Source: a virus
Virus record (IMG/VR): IMGVR_UViG_3300036760_000874
Location: 1 to 26,335 of that record
Reading direction: 5' to 3' (one strand)
Length of the DNA: 26,335 nucleotides
This document shows, piece after piece, positions 5,828 to 11,668 of this stretch. Made by a program: the position numbers and the translations under genes. Each line of letters begins with the position of its first letter. Positions within the stretch are counted from its first letter, which is position 1. The notes beneath the pieces are model-generated. The model did no database searches. It worked only from the letters and a program-made list of their open reading frames with translations, and was not told the DNA's origin.

Positions 5828-6258
5828 CCCACGACTGCCCGGACTGCGGGCGTTCGTTCGGCGGCACGGCCGCCTACGACCGTCACCTCGACCGCCGGCG
5901 TGATCGCTGCAAGTCGAATGCCCAACTGCATCGGATCGGGATCGTGCCCAATGCCTCCGGCGTGTACGTCCGCGGACCGATCAACACGCAAGCGACGCTC
6001 ATCGACCTCCGGTCGGTTGCACGTACGCCCAAAACAACCCGACGGGGTAAGACGCTCGCGCTCGCTGAGGCGGCGGGCGTACGAAGTACCGGGGACGCGG
6101 AATCGCGCGCTCCTGGGCGCTGTGGGAGCCATTGTCGGGACGCGACGACTCTCGCATGCGTGTGCTCATGCGGCGGTCGCTACCACGGTGCCGGACGTCG
6201 CGCGGGTGAGCTCGAGGCGCGCGATCGCGGTCAGATCTCGCTCGGAGCGGCGTCGTGA
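5824..6258 (+). CDS. Zinc-finger protein with N-terminal C2HC finger and C-terminal CxCxCGG motif
   Basis: 144 residues from ATG 5824, overlapping the previous stop by an ATGA. Residues 5-29 form a C-x2-C-x12-H-x7-C finger (C-P-D-C-G-R-S-F-G, then H and C), the kind found singly in actinophage early proteins. Near residues 98-125 a second cysteine group, R-C-G-S-H-C then L-A-C-V-C-S-C-G-G-R-Y-H-G, resembles the C-x-C-G-G-x-x-H-G motif of small phage proteins. The middle is basic and probably flexible. It could bind nucleic acid or a host protein; the two motifs might also reflect a fusion of two usually separate small proteins. Role unknown. Confidence 0.6.
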   Translation: MTHDCPDCGRSFGGTAAYDRHLDRRRDRCKSNAQLHRIGIVPNASGVYVRGPINTQATLIDLRSVARTPKTTRRGKTLALAEAAGVRSTGDAESRAPGRCGSHCRDATTLACVCSCGGRYHGAGRRAGELEARDRGQISLGAAS

Positions 6259-6562
6259 GCTCCCCGGCGATCGGTCTCGTGATCTACGCGGTCGTGCTCA
6301 CCATCATCGCGGCGTTCCTGTTCGTGTGCATGTGGGCCGACTACCGCGACGAGCAGCGCTGTTCGTGTGCATGTGGGCCGACTACCGCGACGAGCAGCGC
6401 GAGAGCGCCGAGTGGGAAGGCCTCGGGATCTTGAACGAGAACGTCGTCCCGCTGAATGTCTTCGCCCGCGCTCGGCGCCCCTACGACTGGGAGATCGACG
6501 ATCTGCCGCTCGATCCGATGGAGCTGCTCGGCCTCGCGCGCGATCCGCAGGACACGGTCTGA
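6255..6562 (+). pseudogene. Small membrane protein gene broken by a 41-bp tandem duplication
   Basis: From GTG 6255 the frame encodes a transmembrane helix (G-L-V-I-Y-A-V-V-L-T-I-I-A-A-F-L-F-V-C-M-W-A-D-Y-R-D-E-Q-R), then shifts frame at the second copy of a 41-bp repeat and stops at 6434. In the other frame, the second copy restores C-M-W-A-D-Y-R-D-E-Q-R followed by E-S-A-E-W-E-G-L and an acidic tail ending at 6562. Removing one copy gives one clean 88-residue protein: a single-span membrane protein with a cytoplasmic acidic tail. As written, either a 59-residue chimera or a restart product from ATG 6371 could be made. The break may be a real mutation or an assembly error. Confidence 0.75.
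6319..6400. repeat. Perfect 41-bp tandem duplication
   Basis: Bases 6319-6359 and 6360-6400 are identical; 6318 also matches 6359, giving a one-base ambiguity at the junction. Because 41 is not a multiple of three, it shifts the reading frame of the gene around it. No other duplication of this length was noticed in the window. Confidence 0.95.
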
Positions 6563-6771
6563 TGCCGCGCCAACGAAAGCACTCGACGTCGACCGATCAC
6601 CGCCAGGTCTATGAGGCACTGATCGAACTCTCCGACGTCGAGCGCCACATCATCTCCCCGGGCGAGCTCTTCACGCAGACGAAGCTCGATGAGAAGGATC
6701 CGCCATACCGCGTCGGCTTCTGGCCCGTCTGCCAGGAGTGCCGGCCCTTCAAGCTCCAGGAGTCCGCGTGA
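6562..6771 (+). CDS. Small phage protein, unknown
   Basis: 69 residues from ATG 6562, joined to the broken membrane gene by a TGATG overlap. The N-terminus is basic (P-R-Q-R-K-H) and the middle is an acidic helix (Y-E-A-L-I-E-L-S-D-V-E-R-H). The C-terminus carries one C-x2-C pair (P-V-C-Q-E-C-R-P-F), half of a zinc knuckle, which might pair with another subunit. It belongs to the run of small, overlapping early genes. No function can be given. Confidence 0.55.
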   Translation: MPRQRKHSTSTDHRQVYEALIELSDVERHIISPGELFTQTKLDEKDPPYRVGFWPVCQECRPFKLQESA

Positions 6772-7070
6772 GTCTCCTCCACCGCATGACGCCGGCGGAG
6801 ATCCTCGACTTCGAATCGATCTCCGATCACGGCGTGCCGAAGGACCGCGCGATCCGCGAGCGCTTCGATTGCTCACCGTTCGTCTACACCGCGCACCTGT
6901 TCCGCGTGGTGGATCTCCCGGAGGCGCTCCTGATCGCTCCCGAGCTGGTGGCACGGCTTCGCCGGCGTCGCGAGCGTCTCCGAGCTCTGCGGACACCCGG
7001 CGTGTCCGACATCCCGCGCGCCCACATCGGGCAGCGCCGGTTGCCGTTCGACGGAAGGAGCACGGCGTGA
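6768..7070 (+). CDS. DUF3263-like protein
   Basis: 100 residues from GTG 6768, a GTGA overlap with the gene before. The pattern M-T-P-A-E-I-L-D-F-E-S, then A-I-R-E-R-F-D-C-S, then Y-x-A-H-L-F-R-V-V-D-L-P-E-A-L, then P-E-L-V-A-R-L-R-R-R-R-E-R-L-R follows the DUF3263 family closely. That family is small, all-helical, found in actinobacteria and their phages, with an HTH-like look (a recognition helix around R-E-R-F-D-C-S-P-F). A DNA-binding regulatory role is likely but not shown. Family membership is fairly sure; about 35 basic residues follow the domain. Confidence 0.7.
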   Translation: MSLLHRMTPAEILDFESISDHGVPKDRAIRERFDCSPFVYTAHLFRVVDLPEALLIAPELVARLRRRRERLRALRTPGVSDIPRAHIGQRRLPFDGRSTA

Positions 7071-7201
7071 AGGGCTTGTTGAAGTTCGTGCAATTCCTGC
7101 TCGAGATTGGTATCCCCGTCGGGATCTTGTTGGCGGTGTGGGCGATCGTGCTCGACCAGATCGACACGTATCGCTGGCGGAAGGCCAAGCGCTCCGCATG
7201 A
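7067..7201 (+). CDS. 44-residue single-span membrane protein
   Basis: Starts at GTG 7067 with a strong GGAAGGAG ribosome site 6 nt upstream, one of the few genes in this run with a clear one. A helix V-K-G-L-L-K-F-V-Q-F-L-L-E-I-G-I-P-V-G-I-L-L-A-V-W-A-I-V-L spans the membrane, and the basic end Y-R-W-R-K-A-K-R-S-A sets the C-terminus inside. Tiny membrane proteins in phage early regions can act in host membrane targeting or exclusion; nothing here identifies which. It overlaps the next gene by an ATGA. Confidence 0.6.
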   Translation: MKGLLKFVQFLLEIGIPVGILLAVWAIVLDQIDTYRWRKAKRSA

Positions 7202-8019
7202 GCAAGCCTCGCCGGGATTCGACCGGGATGGGGGAGCGCCTAACCTGGTGCCGCAAGGCGCGCCCGCAACCATCGAGCGTGGGCGGCCGCACGGTGGCGG
7301 CCGCGGCGCAGAAGGCGGTGCTGTGGTGTCTCGTCGACCACTCCAACGCCGACGGCACCTCCTACCCGAAGCAGGACACCATCGCGGAGGAGGCCTGTCT
7401 TTCACGTCAGAGCGTGAACGCCGCGATCTCCGCGCTCGAGGCCCAGGGCTTCCTCACGGTCGCGATCGACCCCGAGGCCCGGCGCTCGAGGATCTACTGG
7501 CTCGATCTGTCGCATATCGCGACAGATGCCGGATCCGAGCCTGTCGCAGGAGGCGACACGTCCTCTGACCTGCAGGCTTCCGTCGACCGTCCCAGCCCCC
7601 AGGAGCATCTGTCGCAGGAGGCGACACGTCGCCAGGTGGGACGTGTCGCCTCCTGCGACACCGATCTGTCGCAGGAGGCGACACCCTATAAGAAGCCTCT
7701 TCTGAACCCTGCTCTTGCTTCGGCTAGCGCCGAAGGCAAGAGCGCGCCGAAGACGACAAACCAGATCCTCGCCTCGATCCTGCTCGATGAGAGCTCGACC
7801 GCCCAACACTTCCTCCGTCGCCTCGTCGAGGTCGACGAGCGTTGGGCTGAAATCACGCCCGGCGTGCTGATCAAGCTCGGGCGGACCTACGGCGCGCCGA
7901 CCCTCGTCGAGGCCCTCGGTTACATGCGCGAAGAAGGCCGCGGCGGCATCGACCCGTACCCGTACCTCGAGTCGGTCTGCGTTCGGATCGATGGCGAGCA
8001 TCAGGCGGTCTCGGCATGA
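7198..8019 (+). CDS. Replication-initiator-like winged-helix protein containing an iteron array
   Basis: 273 residues from ATG 7198 (ATGA overlap). Residues about 30-100 form a helix-turn-helix of the HTH_36 type seen in phage replication proteins: A-Q-K-A-V-L-W-C-L-V-D-H-S, then Y-P-K-Q-D-T-I-A-E-E-A-C-L-S-R-Q-S-V-N-A-A-I-S-A-L-E, then a wing. Residues ~105-165 are an unstructured stretch encoded by the palindromic repeats. A helical C-terminal domain (residues ~180-265) follows, with a P-Y-P-Y-L-E-S-V ending like primosome-type proteins. By analogy with lambda O, it would bind repeats in its own gene and recruit the host helicase. No helicase or primase is seen in this window, so it would depend on host machinery. 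Domain call moderate; initiator role supported mostly by the repeats. Confidence 0.7.
   Translation: MSKPRRDSTGMGERLTWCRKARPQPSSVGGRTVAAAAQKAVLWCLVDHSNADGTSYPKQDTIAEEACLSRQSVNAAISALEAQGFLTVAIDPEARRSRIYWLDLSHIATDAGSEPVAGGDTSSDLQASVDRPSPQEHLSQEATRRQVGRVASCDTDLSQEATPYKKPLLNPALASASAEGKSAPKTTNQILASILLDESSTAQHFLRRLVEVDERWAEITPGVLIKLGRTYGAPTLVEALGYMREEGRGGIDPYPYLESVCVRIDGEHQAVSA
7505..7683. repeat. Iteron array, candidate phage replication origin
   Basis: Five copies of a 17-bp palindromic unit TGTCGC-N5-GCGACA start at 7508, 7542, 7610, 7644 and 7667. Four have AGGAG/CTCCT in the centre (the copy at 7644 inverted); the first has ATATC and longer 9-bp arms (7505-7527). Start spacings are 34, 68, 34 and 23, so the array is phased. 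The copies fall in different codon frames and encode unlike peptides, so selection acts on DNA rather than protein. Their place inside the initiator-like gene parallels lambda ori within O. A slightly AT-richer run (ccctataagaag) follows. Confidence 0.75.
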
Positions 8020-8357
8020 GGCACGGGACGCGCGCGGCATGGGATGCGGGCTGCCGTTGTGACGGATGCCGGCTCTGCACGCTGCTCGACGATCGCCCGG
8101 TGATCCACCGCGAGCGCGCCGTCCGTCGTCCGCCCAACGCCTACGAGGCGCTCCTGCCGGCGGCACCGTACACGAAGGTGATCCGCGCCCTGCTCGACGG
8201 CGGCGCGACTGCTCGCCAGCTCGCGGAGATCACCGGCCTGTCGATGACCGCGATCCGGCTCCTGGACCGCGGCGCGACGCTCTGGGTCTACCCGGCCACG
8301 GCCGAAGGGATCCGCCGGCTCCTGCCGCTGCTGCAGAGCGAGAAGGCCCCGGCATGA
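8016..8357 (+). CDS. HGT/GC-x-C motif protein with helix-turn-helix
   Basis: 113 residues from ATG 8016 (ATGA overlap). Residues 3-21 read H-G-T-R-A-A-W-D-A-G-C-R-C-D-G-C-R-L-C, the H-G-T-x6-G-C-x-C-x2-C zinc motif common in small actinophage proteins. The second half, A-R-Q-L-A-E-I-T-G-L-S-M-T-A-I-R-L-L-D (about residues 67-85), is a helix-turn-helix. The two together suggest a zinc-stabilised DNA-binding regulator. It follows the initiator-like gene in the same operon. Its target is unknown. Confidence 0.65.
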   Translation: MRHGTRAAWDAGCRCDGCRLCTLLDDRPVIHRERAVRRPPNAYEALLPAAPYTKVIRALLDGGATARQLAEITGLSMTAIRLLDRGATLWVYPATAEGIRRLLPLLQSEKAPA

Positions 8358-8617
8358 GCGATCCGCGCTCGCGTCACGACTTCCTCAACGCGGTGACGTC
8401 CGATGCCGACCTCGCGGTGCAGATGTACGACGAGCTCCTCACGATGCTCGGGAACGCGGTGACCACGGCTCGACTCGCCACGCGAGGGCAGGACGATTGG
8501 CGCCGACGGTTCCACGATCGCGACGCCTATGCGCGACTCCTCGAAGCCGAGCTCCGTCCGCTGAGGCTCGCGCAGATGCAAGGCAGCGACGGCGAGCAGG
8601 AGGCGCTCTCGGTATGA
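8354..8617 (+). CDS. Small helical phage protein, unknown
   Basis: 87 residues from ATG 8354 (ATGA overlap). Largely alpha-helical, charged, with heptad-like segments (D-L-A-V-Q-M-Y-D-E-L-L-T-M-L-G and A-Y-A-R-L-L-E-A-E-L-R-P-L). No cysteines, no membrane helix and no recognised motif. It sits among small early genes and is coupled to its neighbours on both sides. No function can be given. Confidence 0.5.
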   Translation: MSDPRSRHDFLNAVTSDADLAVQMYDELLTMLGNAVTTARLATRGQDDWRRRFHDRDAYARLLEAELRPLRLAQMQGSDGEQEALSV

Positions 8618-8847
8618 GCGACCTCGAACACATCCGGTCTGCGCTCGCGTTCTATTCGCCGCGCCTGCGAGATCTGCTCGGCGAGGTGCTCGATACGGCA
8701 GAGCAGGAGCACTGGCGGCTGCCGAACTCGAGATCAACGCAGATGCAGTCTTCACCGGGCGGGACCTTTCGGATGCGAGCGGCGCTCGATGACCTCGACG
8801 CCGCGATCACTCGGGAGGTGAGCGATGTCGACGTGCAGGTCGTGTGA
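8614..8847 (+). CDS. Small helical phage protein, unknown
   Basis: 77 residues from ATG 8614 (ATGA overlap). The first half is a predicted amphipathic helix pair (H-I-R-S-A-L-A-F-Y-S-P-R-L-R-D-L-L-G-E-V-L), and a second helix lies near the end (A-A-L-D-D-L-D-A-A-I-T-R-E-V). Its end overlaps the next gene by 23 bp, a longer overlap than the others in this run, with the reading frame changing. Function unknown. Confidence 0.5.
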   Translation: MSDLEHIRSALAFYSPRLRDLLGEVLDTAEQEHWRLPNSRSTQMQSSPGGTFRMRAALDDLDAAITREVSDVDVQVV

Positions 8848-9067
8848 CGCCGAGGTGATCTTCGTCAAGAGCGCGACGACGGGCAGAGCGATGATCCTCG
8901 ACGCGAATCCCGCGAAGGGCATCGTCCGGACGCTGACCGCTGACGACCTGGTGCTCGCCGGCCAAATGGACGAGGGCGACTACGTGCGCGCTCGCGTCGT
9001 GCCCGTGTTCACCGATCACCACGTCACCTGCCCCGACGCTTCGGCGTGGAAGGGGAAGACGCGGTGA
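8825..9067 (+). CDS. Zinc-ribbon protein
   Basis: 80 residues from ATG 8825; a GGGAGG-like purine run just upstream makes this start likely. It begins S-T-C-R-S-C-D-A-E-V-I-F-V-K-S-A-T-T-G-R-A-M-I-L-D, the layout of actinophage zinc-ribbon proteins (C-x2-C, a hydrophobic strand, then T-x-x-G-x-x-M-x-x-D). A later H-H-V-T-C-P can supply further metal ligands. Such proteins are common, single-copy early genes of unknown role. It may bind nucleic acid. Confidence 0.6.
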   Translation: MSTCRSCDAEVIFVKSATTGRAMILDANPAKGIVRTLTADDLVLAGQMDEGDYVRARVVPVFTDHHVTCPDASAWKGKTR

Positions 9068-9171
9068 AGATGTTCCTCCGTCGCTGGCTGACCCTGTTCC
9101 GATACGGGCCGCTCCGCGTGTTCCGCGCCGGCTATGCGCTCGGCTGGCTGAAGGGACGGCGGTCGCGATGA
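9064..9171 (+). CDS. 35-residue basic aromatic peptide
   Basis: Starts at GTG 9064 overlapping the previous stop and ends in an ATGA overlap with the next gene at 9168. The frame fills the gap between two genes exactly, which supports it being real. It is highly basic with aromatic residues (F-L-R-R-W-L-T-L-F-R-Y, L-R-V-F-R-A-G-Y-A-L-G-W-L-K-G-R-R), which could form a membrane-lying or nucleic-acid-binding amphipathic helix. Too short to assign. Confidence 0.45.
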   Translation: MKMFLRRWLTLFRYGPLRVFRAGYALGWLKGRRSR

Positions 9172-9458
9172 TCGACTGCCCCTTCGACGACTGCCTGAGC
9201 TTCGAGCCGCCGGCCAAGCTCGCCGACCACATCGACCTCGCGCATCTGACGGGGCGCGATCCGGCGGACGAGCTCTCGCTCGAGCAGATCGAGTCGGCGA
9301 TCTCGAACCTCGGCGCACAGACCGTCACCGGCATGGAGATCCTGCAGCTGCCCAGCGCCCACGAGCTCCTCGGCCGCGCTCGCATCGATGCGCGCCCCGA
9401 AGCCGAGATCGTGCTCCGCCTGGTGCTCGGCCGCGCGCTCCTGGAGGCCTCGGCGTGA
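9168..9458 (+). CDS. Single C2H2 zinc-finger protein
   Basis: 96 residues from ATG 9168 (ATGA overlap). The N-terminus C-P-F-D-D-C-L-S-F, followed by A-D-H-I-D-L-A-H, forms a C-x4-C-x12-H-x4-H finger. The acidic helical remainder (L-S-L-E-Q-I-E-S-A-I-S-N-L) resembles no domain I know. A single finger with an acidic tail may serve protein binding more than DNA binding. It belongs to the zinc-rich run of early genes. Confidence 0.6.
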   Translation: MIDCPFDDCLSFEPPAKLADHIDLAHLTGRDPADELSLEQIESAISNLGAQTVTGMEILQLPSAHELLGRARIDARPEAEIVLRLVLGRALLEASA

Positions 9459-9658
9459 TGCACGTCTACCGACTCGTCATCGAGTACTGGCCGGGAGAGC
9501 TCTACCGTCCGATCCGACGCGATGTGCACGTTCTCGCCGGCGATGGGGCCGAGGTATTCGAGGCACTGGATGCGTTCCTCGGCGATTCGAAGTACCGGAT
9601 CCACGGCTTCGTTCGGTTGGCTGATCGCCCCCGCGTGCTGATCGGGGTCGGCGCATGA
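9455..9658 (+). CDS. Small phage protein, unknown
   Basis: 67 residues from GTG 9455 (with ATG as second codon), overlapping the preceding stop by GTGA. It has a beta-strand start (H-V-Y-R-L-V-I-E-Y-W-P) and the run R-R-D-V-H-V-L-A-G-D-G-A-E-V-F-E-A-L-D-A-F-L-G, giving a beta-alpha-beta look with no cysteines. It lies directly before the RusA resolvase and is coupled to it by ATGA. A link to recombination is only suggested by position. Confidence 0.5.
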   Translation: MMHVYRLVIEYWPGELYRPIRRDVHVLAGDGAEVFEALDAFLGDSKYRIHGFVRLADRPRVLIGVGA

Positions 9659-10218
9659 AGGTCGAGATCCCGATGATCTCGCAACCCTGGCCCACCGGCG
9701 AGCCGGCGGTCGCCTGGCACGGCCAGATCCAGCCGGTGCCACTTCACCGCCCGCAGACCGTGCAGTTCGGTCGGAACCAACGCGGCGCGCGGACGATCCC
9801 GCACATGAACGACGTCGCGTTCCGCTCCGAGCTGCAGATCGCCTGGTTCCAGGCGCGCCTCGATCGCTCACCGCTCGAGGGCCCGCTCGCGGTCGTGATG
9901 GAGTTCTCGGGCAACACGGTGACGCGGTGGAACAAGCGCGCGCCTCGGCCCGATCTGTCGAACCTGATCAAGTCGGTTGAAGACGCCGCGAACGGCGTGC
10001 TGTGGGATGACGACCGCAACGTCATGCAGCTCGTCGCCTCGATCCGGCGCTGGGACAAAGACGCGCAACCGCTCGTCGCGCTGTGGATCTGGACGATCCC
10101 GGCATGGCCATCGCTCGGGGATCCGGGCGACGCTCGACTGGCGACGATGAACGCTGTCGACCACCCGGGTTCCCGAGCCCACTCGGGAGGTGAGGCCCTG
10201 AGAAACCGTTCCGCCTAG
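9655..10218 (+). CDS. rusA: RusA-family Holliday junction resolvase
   Basis: 187 residues from ATG 9655 (ATGA overlap). The family signature is plain: R-P-D-L-S-N-L-I-K-S-V-E-D-A-A-N-G-V-L-W-D-D-D-R-N-V, holding the catalytic aspartates and the conserved lysine. An upstream strand (V-V-M-E-F-S-G) completes the fold. RusA enzymes are dimeric, Mg-dependent nucleases that cut Holliday junctions during phage recombination, and are common in temperate phage early regions. The last ~35 residues, beyond the usual domain, look disordered and contain a 7-bp hairpin at DNA level (10171-10188). Function confident; the tail is unexplained. Confidence 0.85.
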   Translation: MKVEIPMISQPWPTGEPAVAWHGQIQPVPLHRPQTVQFGRNQRGARTIPHMNDVAFRSELQIAWFQARLDRSPLEGPLAVVMEFSGNTVTRWNKRAPRPDLSNLIKSVEDAANGVLWDDDRNVMQLVASIRRWDKDAQPLVALWIWTIPAWPSLGDPGDARLATMNAVDHPGSRAHSGGEALRNRSA

Positions 10219-10221
10219 CGA

Positions 10222-10240
10222 CCCTCCTCACGGTGGAGGG
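10222..10240 (+). other. Hairpin between the resolvase and SLT genes
   Basis: CCCTCC (10222-10227) pairs with GGAGGG (10235-10240) around a 7-nt loop, just after the resolvase stop codon. Together with the 7-bp stem at 10171-10188, it could slow polymerase or protect upstream RNA; no T-run follows. The strong GGAGG at 10253 downstream shows that the next gene has its own translation signal. Confidence 0.35.
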
Positions 10241-10268
10241 CGACGACTCGACGGAGGTGCCGAACCCC

Positions 10269-10823
10269 ATGAACCGACTAGTCCGCATCGCACTAGCAGC
10301 CACCATCACGATCGGATCGTTATGGACCTCCTTGCAACCGGCGGCCGCGCTCGAACCCAAGACGGCCATAACCCACACGAGCAGATGGGAGGGCCCATGC
10401 CAGGGTTTCGCCCTCGGGGAGACGCTCAAACCGGCGTTCTCACTCGCGCACCACGGCATCGCGATGAAGCGCGAACACGCGCTCGCTCGCTGCATCTTCG
10501 CAAAGTGGGCGCCGGGCCTGTTCGCCGGCGCGCAAGCGGTGATCGATCGCGAGTCATCGTGGTGGATCTGGGCCAAGAACCCCGACACCGCGACGGCGTG
10601 CATCGTGTGGGGCGTCAACTACGTCCCGTTCGGCTCGTGCGGTCTCGCGCAGCATCTCGCCCGCTACTGGCCGGGCCGCGTGATCGCCTACCTCAAACCC
10701 GAATGGTTCCCGACCTCATGGCCGCAGATCTCACCTCTCGACGCGCGAGCGAACCTCATCGCGATGGCGAAGATGGCACACGCCTCCGGCGGGTTCTGTC
10801 CCGGCGCGTGGTGCCCGACGTGA
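10269..10823 (+). CDS. Secreted SLT-fold (lysozyme-like) cell-wall hydrolase
   Basis: 184 residues from ATG 10269, 11 nt after GGAGG; an upstream GTG at 10233 is less likely because it would precede the signal peptide. Residues 1-29 are a Sec signal (R-L-V-R-I-A-L-A-A-T-I-T-I, cleavage near P-A-A-A-L-E). The mature part has the SLT-type pattern: A-V-I-D-R-E-S-S-W with candidate catalytic E95, S-C-G-L-A-Q at 123-128, and the helix N-L-I-A-M-A-K-M. This would cleave glycan strands of peptidoglycan outside the membrane. It lies in the early region, away from the lysis cassette at 1397-2814, so it may serve DNA entry, exclusion or lysis. Fold moderately sure; role not. Confidence 0.7.
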   Translation: MNRLVRIALAATITIGSLWTSLQPAAALEPKTAITHTSRWEGPCQGFALGETLKPAFSLAHHGIAMKREHALARCIFAKWAPGLFAGAQAVIDRESSWWIWAKNPDTATACIVWGVNYVPFGSCGLAQHLARYWPGRVIAYLKPEWFPTSWPQISPLDARANLIAMAKMAHASGGFCPGAWCPT

Positions 10824-10848
10824 ATGCGAAGACACGGAGGCCTCGCGC

Positions 10849-11019
10849 GTGAAGTGCGCGGAGAAGCGGCGCTATCGCTCGCAGGCCAAGGCCCACCAGG
10901 CCCTCGTCCGCGTCAAAGCAGTCGCCACGAGACGCGGGTTCAAGACGCCGACGCACACCTACGGATGCTCCGAGTGTGGCGGCTGGCACATCACCACGAC
11001 GGCGAAGAGGCCGGCGTGA
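10849..11019 (+). CDS. Small C-x2-C-G-G-W-H zinc protein
   Basis: 56 residues from GTG 10849, with GGAGG 8 nt upstream. It is basic (E-K-R-R-Y-R-S-Q-A-K-A) and ends with Y-G-C-S-E-C-G-G-W-H-I-T-T, a very common actinophage small-protein motif that likely makes a half zinc site with an N-terminal Cys (V-K-C). It overlaps the next start by GTGA. Probably nucleic-acid binding; role unknown. Confidence 0.6.
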   Translation: MKCAEKRRYRSQAKAHQALVRVKAVATRRGFKTPTHTYGCSECGGWHITTTAKRPA

Positions 11020-11219
11020 GCGTCGGTATCGCGCATCCGTGGGTGACCGTCGACACGATCACCGAGACCGTCGCCTGCGATCGGTGCGGCAAGGCCGAGT
11101 ACGTCCGCGATCGTGCCGCCGAGATCTTCCTCGACGTGATCGATGCGTTCCTCAAGGTCCACAAGACCTGCCGCCCCACCGGCGAGATGTTCGATCTGAA
11201 CCGCAAAGACCTCCAGTGA
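11016..11219 (+). CDS. Small zinc-ribbon protein
   Basis: 67 residues from GTG 11016 (GTGA overlap). It has V-A-C-D-R-C-G-K-A-E-Y, then a helix A-E-I-F-L-D-V-I-D-A-F-L-K-V-H-K-T-C, supplying C-x2-C plus H and C as ligands. This is the typical single-ribbon build of phage early proteins. Part of the same coupled group as its neighbours. Role unknown. Confidence 0.55.
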   Translation: MSVGIAHPWVTVDTITETVACDRCGKAEYVRDRAAEIFLDVIDAFLKVHKTCRPTGEMFDLNRKDLQ

Positions 11220-11314
11220 GGGGGTTCCGCTCGCTCTCGGCCGTCTTCGACGATGACGAGATGCGAGAGGCCGATGCACGCGCGAGCGTGCTGACGAGAG
11301 GGAGGCAAGACGAG

Positions 11315-11668
11315 ATGGCGAAGTGCAGCGATCCGAGATGTGCGGAGCGTGGCGGCAAGGCCGGACATCGCGGACGCCACCGCGGCACGCAACTGGCTCG
11401 AAGAGGCCAGGTTCCAGGGCGCGGCCCGATCCCAACCCAACCCCCGAAGCAGACGCCCACGTCCTCAGGAGTACGTCAGGGCGTGATCGAGATCGGGGAC
11501 GGCCTAATGGTCGTCCTCACACGCAAGGCGACCGAATGGCTCCGCGATCTTGCGATCGCCGGCGCGGGCCCGCAACCGACCGACGTCTTCAGCGAAGAAT
11601 TCGACGCATGGCGGGAGCGCGCCCTCGTCGTTAAGGAGCTCACCGACGCACTCAAGGGAGACGACTGA
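11315..11668 (+). CDS. Phage protein, unknown, before parB
   Basis: 117 residues from ATG 11315, chosen because GGAGG lies 9 nt upstream (11301-11305). The frame is open further up and GTG 11216, which overlaps the previous stop, would add 33 residues. The first part has K-C-S-D-P-R-C and basic, proline-rich sequence. The second part (residues ~52-117) is a compact domain: G-V-I-E-I-G-D-G-L-M-V-V-L-T, then a helical end W-R-E-R-A-L-V-V-K-E-L-T-D-A-L. It joins parB by TGATG. No known family recognised. Confidence 0.5.
   Translation: MAKCSDPRCAERGGKAGHRGRHRGTQLARRGQVPGRGPIPTQPPKQTPTSSGVRQGVIEIGDGLMVVLTRKATEWLRDLAIAGAGPQPTDVFSEEFDAWRERALVVKELTDALKGDD

Noticed and set aside
7505-7683. CRISPR array
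   Set aside because: Units are 17-bp palindromes with one inverted copy and spacings of 34, 68, 34 and 23; there are no unique spacers of even length and no cas genes. Iterons fit better.
10351-10366. Extra operator (stoperator) sites: CAAGACG words near 10356 and 21661
   Set aside because: A 7-mer is expected about three times by chance in both strands of this window, and these copies lack the inverted partner.
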